A stretch of 64,000 bases of DNA. Origin: Fratercula arctica (lineage: Eukaryota; Chordata; Aves; Charadriiformes; Alcidae). The position numbers and the translations under genes were made by a program. Under the pieces are notes generated by a model. That model saw only the letters and a program-made list of their open reading frames with translations. It was not told where the DNA came from and made no database searches. The first letter of the stretch is position 1. Every line of letters starts with the position of its first letter. Below, piece by piece: positions 1 through 14,374 of this stretch. Location: positions 13,623,587-13,687,586 of the forward strand of contig CANTUZ010000002.1 in NCBI GenBank assembly GCA_947846985.1. The letters run 5' to 3'.

Positions 1-3000
1 CCACATTTTTACATTTGCAAATATAGATATTGATAGTGCTTATATATGTCAATAGGGGAATACCAACACCACCAGGCGATGTGACCTCTCATCATCAACC
101 ACCAATCTCGAACAGAGAATTTTCTAATAGCCCTTTGCAGTCATCTTTGCAGTACTTCAGTGCAATCAGTGCCAATCAACATATACCTGTGGAAAGCAGA
201 TCTCCCCAAATGGACTTCAACCAAGTTGTTGGAAAGACTGAAGTCTGGTTGATAGGATACTGTCCAGCTTCTGCAAGGCTTTGGATATTGTGCTGCACAA
301 AGAAGCCAGAACAGTACTAAATCAACCATATAGATTAATTGCTAACCAACCACACAAAAGGGAGTTAAAACATTTGTGTGTTTGTGCAATTTGCAGACTA
401 ATTGGGTTTTGACTCTACTCCTTTTGGTTCTTAAGCATTTTTTTTTAACCTGTGCCATGTAAAAAACTATGAAGCCCTCAGCAGCAGCAACTGTAGCTGA
501 CACAAAAATAGGTTAAGTGTCAAATAACAGAGAAGATAACGATACTTGCTTGTTAGACAGCATAAACAAATTAGGTGCATTTCAGTATATGCAAACATAA
601 TGTTCTATTAAAACAGTAAATGGAGTTCATAGCCCCTGAATGTAGGACTCCTTGCTGAAAAGTGTTACTCTAAAAAAGGACTTAGGGGCTGTGGGAGCTA
701 GCCAGTTTAACATAGTTAACCCCAGTTTGAAACAGCGGTAGAGAGGTGTATGTGGTCCTTAGAAGAGGAACCCAGAGAAGGAGCAGAGAACTGGCTTTGT
801 TTTATTCTGATGTGAATGCTGCTGCACAGAAGAGCCTTGAGAATGGTCAGAGGAACACAAAACATGCCTTATAGTAAGGTCCTGAAGCAATCCACGTTGT
901 TCAGTAAATGATAGAGAATTTCAAGGATAACAAAAGCACAATTTGTAAGTACTTTGAACTGGAGCAAGAAATAAACTGTAAACTTCTGCCAAAAGGTTAA
1001 TTAGCTATTGGTGGCAGCAACTCATTCTGGATGGTGGGAGAGCCTCACTGAGGACTTTAAAACCAAATCTGAACATTTTTCTAAAGTGTTTAGTCTGATT
1101 CAAACAGAATTACTGAGCTGAAAGGAGAAATTAAATCATAAAAGTCCAATGACCTGTGTCATGCAGAAGCTCAGACTGCAGTCACAGTAGTCCATTTGGG
1201 CTTTAATATTTCTGTGATACCAGCTTGCATATTAATGTCACAACCAATATTCCGTTATTCACATAATCAGCTTGCCAAATATATCTTTCATTTTATCTCT
1301 CTTTAATAGACAATGAGCTGAGATAAATGTATTTCTCAGGAACATACAATCCAATTTACACCTGCCTAATGCCATAGGTATTCCAGTGTCTTCAGCACTG
1401 TAAGTTTTTGTCTAAAGGAGCGACTCCTGTAAAAATATGTCCCCTCCTTCCACCAATACAAAACAAAACTACTGCCTGTAGCTGTGAGAGTCTTACTATG
1501 TTACATGGCTATCTGCTTCCCATGTGAACACCAAGATTTCTAAATAATTTTCAGCTAAATGTGTGACCGAGAATAAAAGGCTTCAGAGTTGGCAGCAAAC
1601 GTCCAGATCCCCTTTGCAAACATGCGTGTGGAGATGACATTTCGCTGTGTGTTTGTCATTTTCAAAGAAACAAATATGCATTAAAAATCCCAAAGCACAT
1701 AATTTTCATAGCCAAAACTGCACAATTTCAGCCTAAATAAGCCAATGTAAAAAGTGTAGCCTGAATTTATTCATTTTTTTCAGTATATCACGTTACTCCT
1801 GTCACTTAGTCCCCTCTACTTATCTTAAAGTTTTCCTGATCTTAGAAATCTCCAGTGCTTGTAATTTTCCACAGCCCTTGCTACAAAAAAAGGCAAGATG
1901 GAAAATTCATGAGTTGCCTTAAGCTGACTTCTGAATTCATTTTTTTGCAGTATCCTGTGCCAATGTGTATGGTGGGAAATGACTCATGTTTAATTTCCTT
2001 CCACAAAGATACTACCCTTCTAGTCTGATGCAAGCCGAGACAGGGATAGGATACCAGTGTAAAATTTCATGACCACCACCAAGATTGAGTTCTCTAGAGT
2101 GCAACAACCCAAATTATATTTTTGTGATAGGGTTTCCTTTTGATTACACAATCATGGTAGCTGTCACTGTTAGTGCATTTTTATTAAAGGTAATTTCAGA
2201 GTAAAATGCTACATATATATGTATGTATCTATGCATGTATTTGTGTGCATGTATTACATATCATATCAAATGGTCTGCACCTTCATTTCTTGCATGTCTC
2301 TGAATTTTGAGGTGTTTGCTATAATATAATTTCAACAGTAATAAATAGAAATCAAAATAAACAACTTAATTAAAATATTTTCATTGTAATTAAGACTCCC
2401 AGAAATGCATCTGCTTTCAGCAAAGTACAAACAGTCATACTTTGTTTTCTTTTAGATCTTCACATAAAATTCCTTTAGTTTCTGCATTGTCTACAGCGTA
2501 GCTCATATCCTCTGAATTCTCTCAGTTTGGAATGAAAACTGCCAACCCATTTGTCCACGTCATGTTTGCCTTGACAGTAAGCAGGAAAGTCTGGTTTTAG
2601 GTAGGGAAGCCTTAGTTTCTTAGGCTGCTAACACGTGTTGTCCTTACCTTTTCTGGTCACGCAAAAAAATCTTGCTTATACCTATGTGTTTCCTCTTGGT
2701 TTTTTTTTGTTTTGTTTTGTTTTTTTTAGGGGACATTTATGAGCGTCTACAGATATTCACTATTTTTTCTGAAAGGCCACTTATAGGAAATGTATCCATT
2801 TACTGATACTCATCTGTAGTAGACCATTTTCTACCTTTTGCTTCCTAAACTAAGAAAGAATCATTTAAAGCAGTTAGCTCATGGCAATCAGTATTTTATC
2901 ATAGGCTTTTCTCTGACTAGGACAGCATAAGCTTTCCTTCTAGCATTCCCTCTAGGTTCATAAGATACATCAAAAAGGACCATGCATTAAGCTAGATTCT

Positions 3001-3915
3001 TTCTGTGGTTAAACATTTCTTTCTTCAGGGGATGAGTCAAGGAGGGCAAAAGGTGATGTTACGACAGCTTTTTATACACACATTCCAGTTTTGGGGCAGC
3101 CTGAGGCTGTTTCAGCTCCTTTCACAACTAAGAGGAGCCTTATATCTGACAGGAGGTCCTTCAGACTGCAGACAGATGCACTCAGAGATCTTAAAAGGGT
3201 TTCACTTACTCGACTAGACTATTTAAATCTAGGACTGGATTAAAGAACATGCAGTTTGCAAAAAGGCAGAAAATTCTGCTCAGGGAACAATGATATTATG
3301 GAACTGAGCTTATGCAAGTACTTTACATTTCTTAACAAAAATACAGCACTTTAAACTGCCATGGTCAGTAACCCATTGCTTTAGTTGGCAAGTCATCTGG
3401 TCTTATATCAGCATTTTTTCTCTCTTTGGAGTCCAGTTATTCCATGACTGCTGCATTTGGGTACTTGAACCAAAGGATGCTTTCACAATTTTAGTTGCAC
3501 AACTTCAGTAGCTTCAGCAGTCGTGATTTCACTGCCTACTGCCCATTTCAGGCTTGTAGCCATCAGAGGGCAGACCATAACAAATTTCTGTTGAATAGTC
3601 CTGTATTTAGTCTCACCAGTGTTATTTTTGCCAACTTGAAATCTTAAGAGACTTATTTTCAGCTCTACTTTGAAGTGAATAGGTCACAGCAGCAATGCAA
3701 AGACTGGCGAGGCAATTTTTTTAGCTTTATTTTGCTACTTTCATCTAATTCTGATGGTAGAGATTGCATCTCCAGGATTTGCTTTTTCAGCTCTTCAGTG
3801 AGCCCTGCTGGAGCCCCATTTGTTAAAAAGTATAAAATTTTCACTTTCATTGTGCTACTGTTATAACAACTGAACTGAACTCTGTTGAACCAAGGATCTC
3901 TTTGGAAAGGTATAC
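1..3915. other. unique non-coding DNA
   Basis: AT-rich sequence with no convincing coding frame; the longest open frames are under 100 residues and lack recognisable domains. Apart from a T/G-rich run near 2.7 kb and a degenerate TATG-like patch near 2.21-2.26 kb, I recognise no repeat family. The stretch around 1.55-1.76 kb could be conserved non-coding sequence, but nothing in the bases proves it. Confidence 0.6.
2700..2728 (+). repeat. T-rich low-complexity run
   Basis: A run of T interrupted by single G residues (TTTTG steps) ending in TTTTAGG. It resembles a polypyrimidine tract plus splice acceptor, but no open frame follows that would support an exon. Simple repeat is the better reading. 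Confidence 0.8.
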
Positions 3916-4499
3916 TGTTTTTGGTCAGGATAGAGTTAAAATTCTTCATAGCAGCTTGTAGGGTGCTCTGTTTTGGATTTGTACTGAAAACAGTGTTGAT
4001 AACACAGGGATGTTTGAGCTATGGCTGAGCAGTGCTTACACAGGGCCAAGGCCTTCTCTGCTTCTCATCCTGTCCTGCCAGCGAGGAGGCTGGGGGAGCA
4101 CGAGAGGTTGGAAGGGGACACAGCCAGGACAGGTGACCCCAACTGACCAAAGGGATATCAGTCCCATACAATGTGATGCCATGCTCATTAATAAAAGCTG
4201 GGGGAAGGAGGAGGAAGGGGAGGGCATTTGGAGTTATGATGTTTGTCTTCCCAAGTAACCATTACTGGTGATGGACCCTGCTTTCCTGGAGATGGCTGAA
4301 CACCTGCCTGCCGATGGGAAGCAGTGAATGCATTCCTTATTTTGCTTTGCTTGTGTGCACAGCTTTTGCCTTACCTGTTAAACTCTTTATCTCAGCCCAC
4401 GAGTTTTCTCACATTTGCCCTTCCAATTCTCTCAGCAATGCTGCTGTGGGAGGAATGAGTGAGCAGCTGGGCACTGCCAACCAGGGTTAAACCATGACA
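3916..4499 (+). mobile_element. solo ERV LTR, nearly full length
   Basis: This matches a common avian endogenous-retrovirus LTR type that I recognise by its landmarks: a start near TGTTTTTGGTCAGGATAG, the block CCCCAACTGACCAAAGGGATAT, a TATA-like element before AGCTGGGGG, the phrase TGCTTTCCTGGAGATGGCTGA, a TTAAA polyadenylation-type signal, and an end at GGTTAAACCATGACA. Orientation follows from the TATA-to-polyA order. A second copy of the family lies at 22455-22987 in the same orientation. No gag, pol or env remnant flanks it, so it is a solo LTR left by LTR-LTR recombination or a stand-alone fragment. I see no clear target-site duplication: TATAC lies on the left and GGGGG on the right. 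The family name is not assigned; the LTR identity is fairly secure, the exact ends less so. Confidence 0.8.
4187..4200 (+). promoter_or_regulatory. LTR TATA-like element
   Basis: ATTAATAAAAGCTG sits where the LTR family has its TATA box, upstream of AGCTGGGGG. This copy has drifted to AATAAAAG. It would be the U3 core promoter of the old provirus; present activity is unknown. Confidence 0.4.
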
Positions 4500-6179
4500 G
4501 GGGGTTAGTATGCATTCAGACCATCTGTCATTTACCTCTTTTTGCTTAAGGAAAATGGTTGGGTGAGACACTATGAACGTAATTCATTAGTGAATGTAAG
4601 GAACAGAAACTAAAAAGGCAGGAGATGCGTGGCTAATAATGACTTACAAGTGAACAATATCACAATTCTGTTACCTACATGTGTAGGCAATACACAATAC
4701 AGATGTGCACGCTCACCCTGTTATATACAAAAAAATCCCAAATCCAAGAACCCTCTTCTCCAACCCCAGAATCCTTGGTTTAAAAGGTCTGGAATTCTAG
4801 AACATTTTTAAGAATAACGTGAAACTCCATAATAGATACAGATGTGGTTTGTGACTACATATCCTCAGTAACTGAAGGAGTCTAAATCTTAAATTTTACT
4901 TGGATGAACACAAAAGAAAATTAGTGCTGTTATTCTTATTTGTATATTATGACCATCTAACGAGAGGGGAAAATAGGAAAATTTTATTTTCTAATATGTA
5001 TTAATCTCTTAGAACTGTAGGTCTTCAGAGTTAAGGCTCACAGATGAGTACTTTAAATTCTCTTAACTGACATAATCCTGCAATAATTGTCCATAAGACT
5101 TGTTTGAAGGTTGATGTGAATAAACTTTTGAAAAAGCTAGATAGTAGGAAATGAATACATTATAGAAATTACAGCACACAGACCTATCCAGAGCCTCAAG
5201 TAAACTATCCAAATTAAAGCTATTTCTGAATTATTTTTATATTTGGTTTGTCAAAGGCCAGTAGAATTATAAGGGCAGAGGAAAGGACGTAAATAGATTA
5301 GCCTGTCACCCTTTTGCTGCCCATTGGAAACAGTAGCTGCAGACATTAGAAATAGGAGTAAATAATCTTTTACGGGGCTTCTGGAGTCACTATGATGACA
5401 CCTATGTCTTCACAACTGCAGAAAGCCAATTCTGTCTCTACCAGATTCCCTCACTGCAGCTTTTTAGGACTAGTGGGGTTAAAGTAATGGGGGACAGATG
5501 AGACAACAGGTCTTCTTGACTTGCTAAATAAACATCTGTGTATCACCAACACCACTGGCATCTTCTAGTTTGCTATGAATCATGTTAGCTGGACTGAAAT
5601 GGCCTAGAGAAAGCCTGTACCACAATCAAGGATCTAAAGCAGTGTTTACTTTTTCCATTACACACTGAGACAAATTTGAAAATTTTCTTCCCTCTGAATT
5701 TCCTGGCCCACTAAAGGATGCTCGATGGCAAAATTATTTCTATTTATTTTCACATTATAGAAACAGGCTTTCCACTGCCTAACATTTTTTTCATTGTTGT
5801 TTCTGTATTTTGTTAAAAAAAATTCTCTGGTGACAAGAAATCTTGAAATATTTAGCCTCATAAAATTTCCACAAAGTTTTCCTTTCCTTCATGTACATGC
5901 TTAAACCACCTTCCTGAAAAGCACACAAAAATCAGTTGGGTGATAATAAGCTTCCGGAACCAAATTTCTCCCAGAGTCTGGGGATAATTTCTGCCCCCCT
6001 TTGCTCTGTACCTCCTGACTCTGTTGGCTAGATTAAATCCAAAGCCCAAAGTCCTTTTCTTATACAGAAGTTTGCAAACTGCATGGCTCTTCTCAGTTCC
6101 TGTCTAGAAAGCCTAAAATACGCACCATTTGAGCAGTATTTTGATTCTGAATTTCCTGAAGGATTGTGATTCACACTCT
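4500..6179. other. unique non-coding DNA
   Basis: No coding signal or recognisable repeat. Only short open frames (up to about 67 residues) with biased composition are present between the LTR and the microsatellite. Confidence 0.6.
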
Positions 6180-6414
<235 letters not shown>

Positions 6415-9303
6415 TTATCCTATAGTTCAATTAAGGGATTGTCCTACTTTCATTTTACCCTTCAGCATCTTTAGAAACTTCCCTTCTTGGTAGTAAGCAG
6501 AGTGCTAAGAGATCACAGAGGGCTCCCTCTCTCATACTGAATCTTATTTATTCCCTTTGAAATCCATTTCTTAATTCTTTTCTGCTGTAGGCAAGTCCTT
6601 TATTTCCACCATAATTCTTTGCATGAGAACAGATCAGCAGTTTCCTCTAAAGTGAAAAACTTCGTACAGGGATGGGTGAAAGATGCGTGCTCTCCTTTCC
6701 CAAGCACAAGCTCTGTTATTGCAACAACTTGTTTTGGTTTCAGTTAACCCCACAGAGGCAGACACACCGACAGCGGTTTTGCTGGGAATGAAGAAATAGC
6801 TATTTGCTTTTAAAAGCTGTTAATGCTTAACTTTAAAACATGCACTTTTATCGTGTAGCATTTAGTCTTCTGGCAATACACTGGGGTTTTTTCTGGATAT
6901 TTTGGTTTTGTTTTTCAGTGACTCGAAGATTTCTTTATTGTATTGTGAAATCTAAGAACAGGCTTAATTGGCCCTCGGAGAATACCCCATGTGTAACACA
7001 AAGCTAACCTCAGGGTTACAGTACTTCTGCTCCCTACTACTAGCCCAGGACTATCACCAACAAGCACTGCACGGTAGCTTTCTCTTTACAGAAGCTTGCA
7101 GGCCATTAGGGGAAGCATAAGATAAAACTTGAAATAAATCAAGGGCTGACCTGTATGGAGAGGGCGAACATAACTTATCACCATGTTTGCCTCTGTTATC
7201 TTTAGCCAGGGAATGACGCTGGTGAGAACCTGACCTAAATCTCTAAGCCAGTATGCCAAACTAACCAATTAGTCAAGTCTTGTCTAGAACTCGCACTTGG
7301 CGTTTGTGTGATGTGTACACCACAGCAGAAGGTTTTCATTAGAACATCCAATTTTTGTTGGATGGCTGCTGCAATACCTCTGACAGGGAAACCTTTCCTT
7401 CTGAATGAGCTAACAAGCCTTATGCAGCCAAAAATAATTCTTGCATATACCTTTTCACTTTCTGAGCTTGCCTTCAAGAGTCAGCCACTGGCCTTCTCTC
7501 CAGTTATTGTGTTTGCCAGCTTATACTGCAGCTGGTCAATGGGAGTATCCTATCTCACTTTTCAAGGAATTCTTTGTTAAACACATTTGCGTACAACATC
7601 AAATTTTTCATCTCTCCAACGATCTTTTCTACATCCTTTAGTTCTTGTTATTTCTGTTTATACAGAAAAATCAAGCTCTTAGCTTTTATTCTTCACCTTG
7701 CAGGAGTAAAAGTAAGTGGCAAGGGGTGTATCCTGTTTCCTATTTCAATTTCCATTTTTATCTAGATTTCCTTTGTCTAAAAGTTATATTTTTAGTATTT
7801 TCTGACCTGTCTTTTTTTTTTTTTTTTAATAGGGGAATGTATTAAACTTTCCTTTAGTTTCAGTTTGGCTCAGGATCAATATTTCAACTACATTCATATC
7901 TTTGATATATAGCATTTGGCTGGCAGAGAGAATAAGAAGCAATATATTATTTTCCTCTAAAGAAGAATGGGAATCTGATCTGGAGATTACCCACTAAGCG
8001 ATTGCAAGGATTTATTTCAATTCCCCTAAGAACCTGTTAGTATATAATTTGTTGTGTAGGATTTATTACCCTCCCAAGAGATTTCATTCAATGTGTACGA
8101 ACATTTCCCTGATGTACCCAAGAAGTGTGATTGTGGATGGGTTTTCTTGTTAATATGATACAGAGTTGCCCCACTTCTTGGGACATTTTCAGCCTTGGCA
8201 TTACTTGTCTCCATTAGCTCTTCCAAAGTAAGATCAATATGCTGTATCCCTTTGCTTTGATTACACTGCCATATACGGATTTATCTTTATTAAAAATGCA
8301 GCCAAAGTCATCAGTAGTACCACTTGTGGTCACAAATCTTTAAACTTGTCTTCTTTAAAGGATAAAGTTCCAATATCATATTCTTAAGTTACATTGTATT
8401 TTCAAAACCCTTCTTATTCCCATATTCTTAGCCACCATATAGTTCGCTGTTAGCATTCTGTGTCGACATTAAAATCTTCCTATCTGTATGGTATAATAAT
8501 TACTGTAGTTTTATAGAGTAATTTTTTAAAAAACACTTTGCAAAACCAACACATATCTGATACCAAACTTTAGGGTAACTGGAGCTGTGCATATGTTCAA
8601 GACGTTCATAACCACAGCCATTGTCTATTTAAATCAACATAAAAAACTCCCTATGAATTCAATGAATATCAGAGCAAGGAGGTATTTTTAAAAATGATGC
8701 TGAAGGAGTTTATTCTACATGGTGCTATGTCATTGGACCTAAAGCCTTCATTAGGCAGCTTATGCCCTCTTTTGCAGATCTTTTTGAGATCACATAAAAC
8801 ACCAAGCTCTTTTCCTTTTGAAGAAGAACTTGAAATGAAAGGATATTTAAAGGAGGTAATGTTAGGAAAAAAAAAATGCCACGGATTTTTTTTTTTTTCA
8901 TATTAAAGAAGAGTAATAATAAATTACAAATTACAAATAAAGGAACAAAATTTTCAAATAGTTAAACTGTTGTATCTTTTCTCTTGGTTCAATGACAGCT
9001 CCTGCTCTTCAGTATGAGCAGGGTGCTGTAACCACTGAACTGAAGAGACATGTCCTTCTTGCTTTTTTGTTTGCCTTCGGCCCTTGGTGATTGATCTTAA
9101 TAAGAGAGTTTGAGTGTATTGCTCCCTTTGCTCCTTTGCCTTCCTTCTCCGCAACTACTTTATAACCTGGTGGTGAGGGTATTTTTTTATGAAGTGGAAA
9201 ACAGAAGTCTGATCCACCTCAGACTGAAGATAAAATTGAGCTGAGGTCTAAAATAGGTACAAAATCCACTAAGTCAAAGATAGGCAGCAAAAAAATCTCC
9301 AGC
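6415..9303. other. unique non-coding DNA
   Basis: No gene or repeat family recognised. A run of 16 T lies at 7812-7827. Open frames on both strands around 7.2-7.8 kb are below 100 residues and show no domain. Confidence 0.55.
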
Positions 9304-9329
9304 TTTTTTTTTTTTTTTTTTTTTTTTTT
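9304..9329 (+). repeat. poly(T) run, 26 bases
   Basis: An uninterrupted run of 26 T is followed by C and then eight A. No SINE or processed gene body is visible on the side a poly(A) tail would need, so it is listed only as a homopolymer. Confidence 0.95.
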
Positions 9330-12300
9330 CAAAAAAAAGAGTCCCCACTTCATAGGCTGCCTAACTTGTATGAGGAATAGGAAGAAGAGCCAAATATACA
9401 GTCTTGAATCAAGTATGCCTGCTTTAAAGACAGGCTGAAGTTGGTGTGCCACGTTTCTGCTTGATAGCTTTAAGAAACCTCTGCTCACAATCTAGGCTTT
9501 CCAGCTTGTTTTTGATTGCACTTATCCCTTTCCACTGAATCTGAAGGGATGAGTAAGTACCTCAGATGTTCCAAGGCAGCTTGCTGGGGGTAGAATTTTT
9601 GTGTGGAGATTCTTAAATTCAGGGTACTAAAGCGCAGATTATGATTATTTCCCTTTGGGTTATAATAACTTCAGCACCAGCCATTTAGGTATTTAAACCA
9701 TTTGAACTGATATTCATTAACTAAAATCACTGTTTTTGAATAGATTCTTTTAAAAATATCTATGAATAAATTTGCTTTGTAGGTTGTTGTCTTCTAAAAT
9801 ACTTTTTTCCATGATGGAGTTCAAAGTTGTTAGAACAGCAAAATGAGTGAGATTTTCCTATTGCGTGGGATGCGGTTCGCTGGCCCAGCAGCTACCAGGC
9901 CTGATGAAATCAGCTTCTGCAACGTGCTCTTGCTTAGAGTGTTTATCAATACAGGATAAAGGAAATAATTTCTGAAGAGCCTCACATGCTCTTAAACTAT
10001 TTATTTTTCAGTCAATGTCAAAATAATTAGTTTCTTTACAGTCTTTGGTGACATCATGCATGCAAGGAAAAAGTGATTACAGTTGAGAGACAGTCCTTTG
10101 GAAAAATACCAAGGAGCATTTCTTCCAGTATAATGCATTGCCTAACATGTCAGCTACTCAAATTTCATTAAAGCTGATTCTGTCTCCTCCAAAGGTTTAT
10201 ACAGAACTATGGCATGGCCAATGGTTACAAGAAAAGCAGCTGACAAAACTATTTAACTACAATACACTGTGCAGCTACTGGAACTGCCATTAAATGTTCA
10301 CAATATTTCTTTGTCAACATCACTGCTCTTTTTTGCTTGTGACTTTTTTTCTGCCTAATGATCTTACTGAACTAGGGAACTTCCAGATTTTCTCACATAT
10401 TTAAAATGGCCAGCCTGTATTTTCTAACCATTCTATAGTACAGGGAGTTTTCTGGAGGGTTGATTTTTTTTTGTTCGTTTGCATTGTTTTGTATTGCTAC
10501 AAAAGCAACAGTCACCAAATGCATGTGTATGTAGTATGTAAGGGCAAAGAACAAAATGCTATCTTTTTTTTTTCTTAATCTCTCTTTCATTCTAGTAGAA
10601 AAACCATGGCAAAATTTCAATAGGGTTAACGTTGGGCTGCTATTAATAGCCATAGAAAATTTACACTTGGAAAAGTAAGCAAACAAACAAACAAACAAAA
10701 AATCCCTCTCCTTCCTTTATGAATGACAAGCAAAAAGTAGGTACTCTAGCCTTTCATTTAACTGTAGCCTACCTGCATTTTATCTAGTGACTCTCAAGTG
10801 ATCCTTATAAGCCTAAATAAAGATGGAGTTCTGGATGGGAGAGGTTTTCTCAGGGAAACTTGAGGAGATGAAACAATAATGTGCAAAAAAGGAAACTTTC
10901 TAAGAGATGTGCATTATTCAACAATCCCTTCTACTGGTGTAGGGACTCTCTCATGAAAACAGATGCAAAGGACAAGAACAGAGATGAATGGAAGCTTCAG
11001 TAGAAGAATGGGTGTTTATTCTCCAATGGTTGTGGACTGGAACTTGAGCTACCTAGTCATTTGTCAGGAGGCACTAGCTAAATTGCAGAGAGTTTGTCTG
11101 CTAATCATATTAATATCCAAGGCCATGGCCATCAGATTGACATTGACCTTAACACATGCACAGTCCATGTTTGCAAAAAGCATTTTTTTACTCCCTTGGG
11201 ATTTTTATATTAAATCTTACAGGAATTTTACAGCAAAGCACAAAGATTTTAAAATGAAAATATAATTTCTGTGTATTCTCTGTTGAGGTGGTGATACATA
11301 TGAATCCAAGGCCACTTCCCTTCACACTGCAAAACGCAATTTCTACTATTGCTTGATCGCAAGTTTTTACAACTTTAGTCTGTAATAGACTAAAGACCTT
11401 CCTTGACCTTAGCTAAAGCAACCTTTCCTTTCCTAATTTAATGCCATTACCTCTTCAAATGTTTTTGTTCACAATTTAGGACATTTTAATAACATAACAT
11501 GTGGCAATATTGAAAACAAGGCTCCATTTCAAATCTAATTAATTAGTATATGGCAAGGACATATTGCAATATTAAGCCCATAGAAGCCTGAAGAAAAGCA
11601 AAAGGCAGAACATGCTCTATTTCATTCCCAAGAAGACAATAAAATAATTTAATTTTGCAGAAATAGAGCTACAAGAATGTTAAGTGAGAAATATTTTAGA
11701 AAAAATTCAACTCTGTTGATTTTTTCCAAACATAAGATGTTTTATGGTCATCTTCAGTTCTCTTTAATCTCTGGCGGATTTTGGCTCTCATTGTTTGTCA
11801 TTGCTTTTACCTAGGTTTGCAACTGGCCCTTTGGCATTTTTTCACTATGCTTCATTAGCTAAACCATAATAATTAACAACCTTGAACTCTACATTTTGGT
11901 GCCACAAGGTAACTGTGTAAGAACCCATGAATGAGTTACTGAAGAAGATGAACTTGAAGTCAACAACCCACTGGCTTGGCTGTTTCAACAGTGTCACATG
12001 GAACAAGATTTTGTCATTCAGTAGACTTCTCTCTTACTTTGGAATATTCACAAGGTCTATTATAAGGCTGCTCCTCCTCACGTTTCCATCAATAAGGTAT
12101 ACTGAATATAGCAGACAACTAATCTTAAAAGTGAGTCTCAGAGGACACCACTAATCACTACCAAAATCAGGAATACTATTTTTTGACTGTCAGTCACAAT
12201 GACAAATCATATCTCACCAATCTCTCTTCTGTACTGCATTTTTATATCACTTATTTTTCCATGTAATTCATAAATCCTTACTTTCTGGTAAGTCTTTTAT

Positions 12301-13822
12301 GTGACACTTTGTCAAGTGCCATTTTATGAGTCTGATAATATATCCCATATCTTTGACTCCCTTATATTAGGTATTTCTGTGACAGTATTTTTTTTTATTT
12401 ATTTATTTTCAAAAATAAGCTAAACAGGTTGGAAAACAATTGGAAAAGGGGAAGGATAAGAAAGTGACAAATTTCAAATGGGAACCCCAAAGGTATGAAC
12501 AACACACTGAAGTATATTACTCGTGCATTCAAAGTATATTCCTTGCACTCAGACACTATGAGTCGTAGATGAATTTATAAAAGAAAGCCTTCAAAAAATC
12601 ATCCTGCTCATTTTGTGACATTCAGAAATAGGTTGAAGAAGCAGATATTCAGATCCAGGACAGTTGTACACAGTGAAGTTTTGGGTTTAAGATGGGAAAC
12701 ACAATAAAGATTCTCATTTTGGTTAAAGGTTTGATACAGCTGACATTGTGCAAATGTGCAGGGATTTCTACAGCAGCCAGAGCAGAACTGTAACCATGTT
12801 TACATTTTCATCCAAACACTAAATCAAAATACTGAAAACAAAAGGTGGCTTCGGACACATGGATTAAAAGCTGGATGCAGCCACAATGTTGGGAGGAAAA
12901 AGTAGTGTTGTCCCATGCTGAAGCTTCTATGTTGTCATTTGTCCTGGAGAGCATCGGTTGCACAGAACAGTGCACAGAAGAGGCACTGCTGCCACCTTAG
13001 CATCCACATAGGCACCCGTCTAAATTCAATCTGTCTTCAAGGGTATTTGAACTCAGGCTTCTGATTTGCTGTCTGCTTTGTTCTAACAGTATTATTATTC
13101 TTATTTTTCATTTCCATTGTTTTTTTTTTGAGGTACCATTTAAGCTGTACCACTCAGAACTCTTCAGGGGCCTGCAGAGATGACTGAAAAGAATCTTGTA
13201 TCTCTTGGAAGATACAAATTTCTTGCAAAGCCGGCGTTGAAAGGAGGTGCTAGTTTGAGAAACAAATGTCTTACTGAGAAAAGTATGAAGGAGGAGAGAC
13301 AGATAACTTTAAGAAATAAAAACAAGCAACAAAGCCTATAGAGAGGACTTAGAAAGAAAAAAACACCACTAAGAAATAGATACAGCCCGAGAAGAAGAGG
13401 CTTTCTTGCTAATACTGAGCCAATTTAAGATATTTTTACTACTTTATCTGATACCTTTCCTCTGTGGGAGTGCTAAGGTAGCAATAACAATGTTTCAGGA
13501 TCATTCCATTTGACCATAACAAACAGGGTTGCTTGAAAGAGGAAGGCAATTAAACAAAGACGTGCTTGTTTATATTAATACAACTGTTCTCCTTGTCAAA
13601 TAATCTTAGTTAAGTCAGTTAAATGATTTCACAGCTTGTATTGGCTCTTCGAAAAAAAATAGAGAAAGTCTGCTTCCTAAAATTAATGCATCTAACAATC
13701 AATATCTTTGGCTGAAGCCGGGCAAATTGCCAGCAGGTACTGCATAAATTTCTCTGACTTCTCCCAGGAAGGTCTCCAATTTGAAACATGCCTGGTTTTC
13801 AGGTGATGATCTCCAGAGACTG
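9330..13822. other. unique non-coding DNA
   Basis: AT-rich sequence with only short open frames (at most about 100 residues, for example the minus-strand frame at 10393-10698) and no recognisable domain or transposon. The only repeat I can name is the CAAA tract near 10.69 kb. Confidence 0.55.
10680..10702 (+). repeat. (CAAA)n short tandem repeat
   Basis: About five units of CAAA ending in an A run. Confidence 0.9.
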
Positions 13823-14374
13823 CTAATCATGTTGTAACATGGGCACACAGACATCCCCAGGCTGACTGCAAGACACGCTCACACGGCTTAACAGAAACGG
13901 CGTAGACCCAGGGTGGTTATAAAGCTGACTGAGAACATGGGCAGTCGGAAGCAGTTTTCTACTGCTTTGTAGAGCTGCATTGAGAGGAGAGGCAGAAAAG
14001 CAGAGTGGTGGGTAAGAAATGCAAAAGTTGAAGTGAAGTGACTGCAAGTCAACACTGAAGAGTACTACATTTACTTTTCCTACACCATTGCACACACACT
14101 GCAACCGAGACAAGGCATTCCACCACCTTCCTGGGAAGGACAGGTTGTGTCGGGGAGCAGCAGCCCAAATCCTCAGCACCCACTCTGGGTCGTGGGTCCT
14201 GGCATCTAAACTTACATGACATTTAAGTCCTTCCATGTGCCTGACCCAAGAGAGAGGTGCATCTCGGTCCCTTGAGACAAGGACCTGTCCTGGAGTTGTC
14301 AAGACAAATAGACTTTGAATATAATGGTCAAGGGCTTCCTGACCCCGAGTCTGTGTAACTGTTGTTGGCAGCAT
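13823..14374 (-). other. unrecognised 183-codon open frame in CpG-richer patch
   Basis: This is the second longest open frame in the window after the CR1 ORF2 pieces. I do not recognise its conceptual product. It begins MLPTTVTQTRGQEALDHY, has Trp-rich stretches such as EWVLRIWAAAPRH, and shows no signal peptide, membrane span or domain I can name. The DNA is GC-richer than its flanks and has around ten CpG sites, unusual here. Longer frames are expected by chance where GC rises, and no splice or promoter signal ties it to a gene. It could be an unclassified repeat, part of a non-coding transcript, or a chance frame. I do not call it a gene. Confidence 0.2.

Noticed and set aside
2690..2760. 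T-rich run plus TTTTAGG as a splice acceptor
   Set aside because: The following frame closes quickly and no donor or conserved peptide is visible.
4010..4258. Open frames within the first LTR (and 22519-22746 in the second)
   Set aside because: They lie in LTR promoter/leader sequence and are shared by both copies only because the LTRs are homologous.
9304..9329. Poly(T) as the tail of a minus-strand processed pseudogene
   Set aside because: Neither side reads as a spliced gene copy or SINE, and no flanking duplication is evident.
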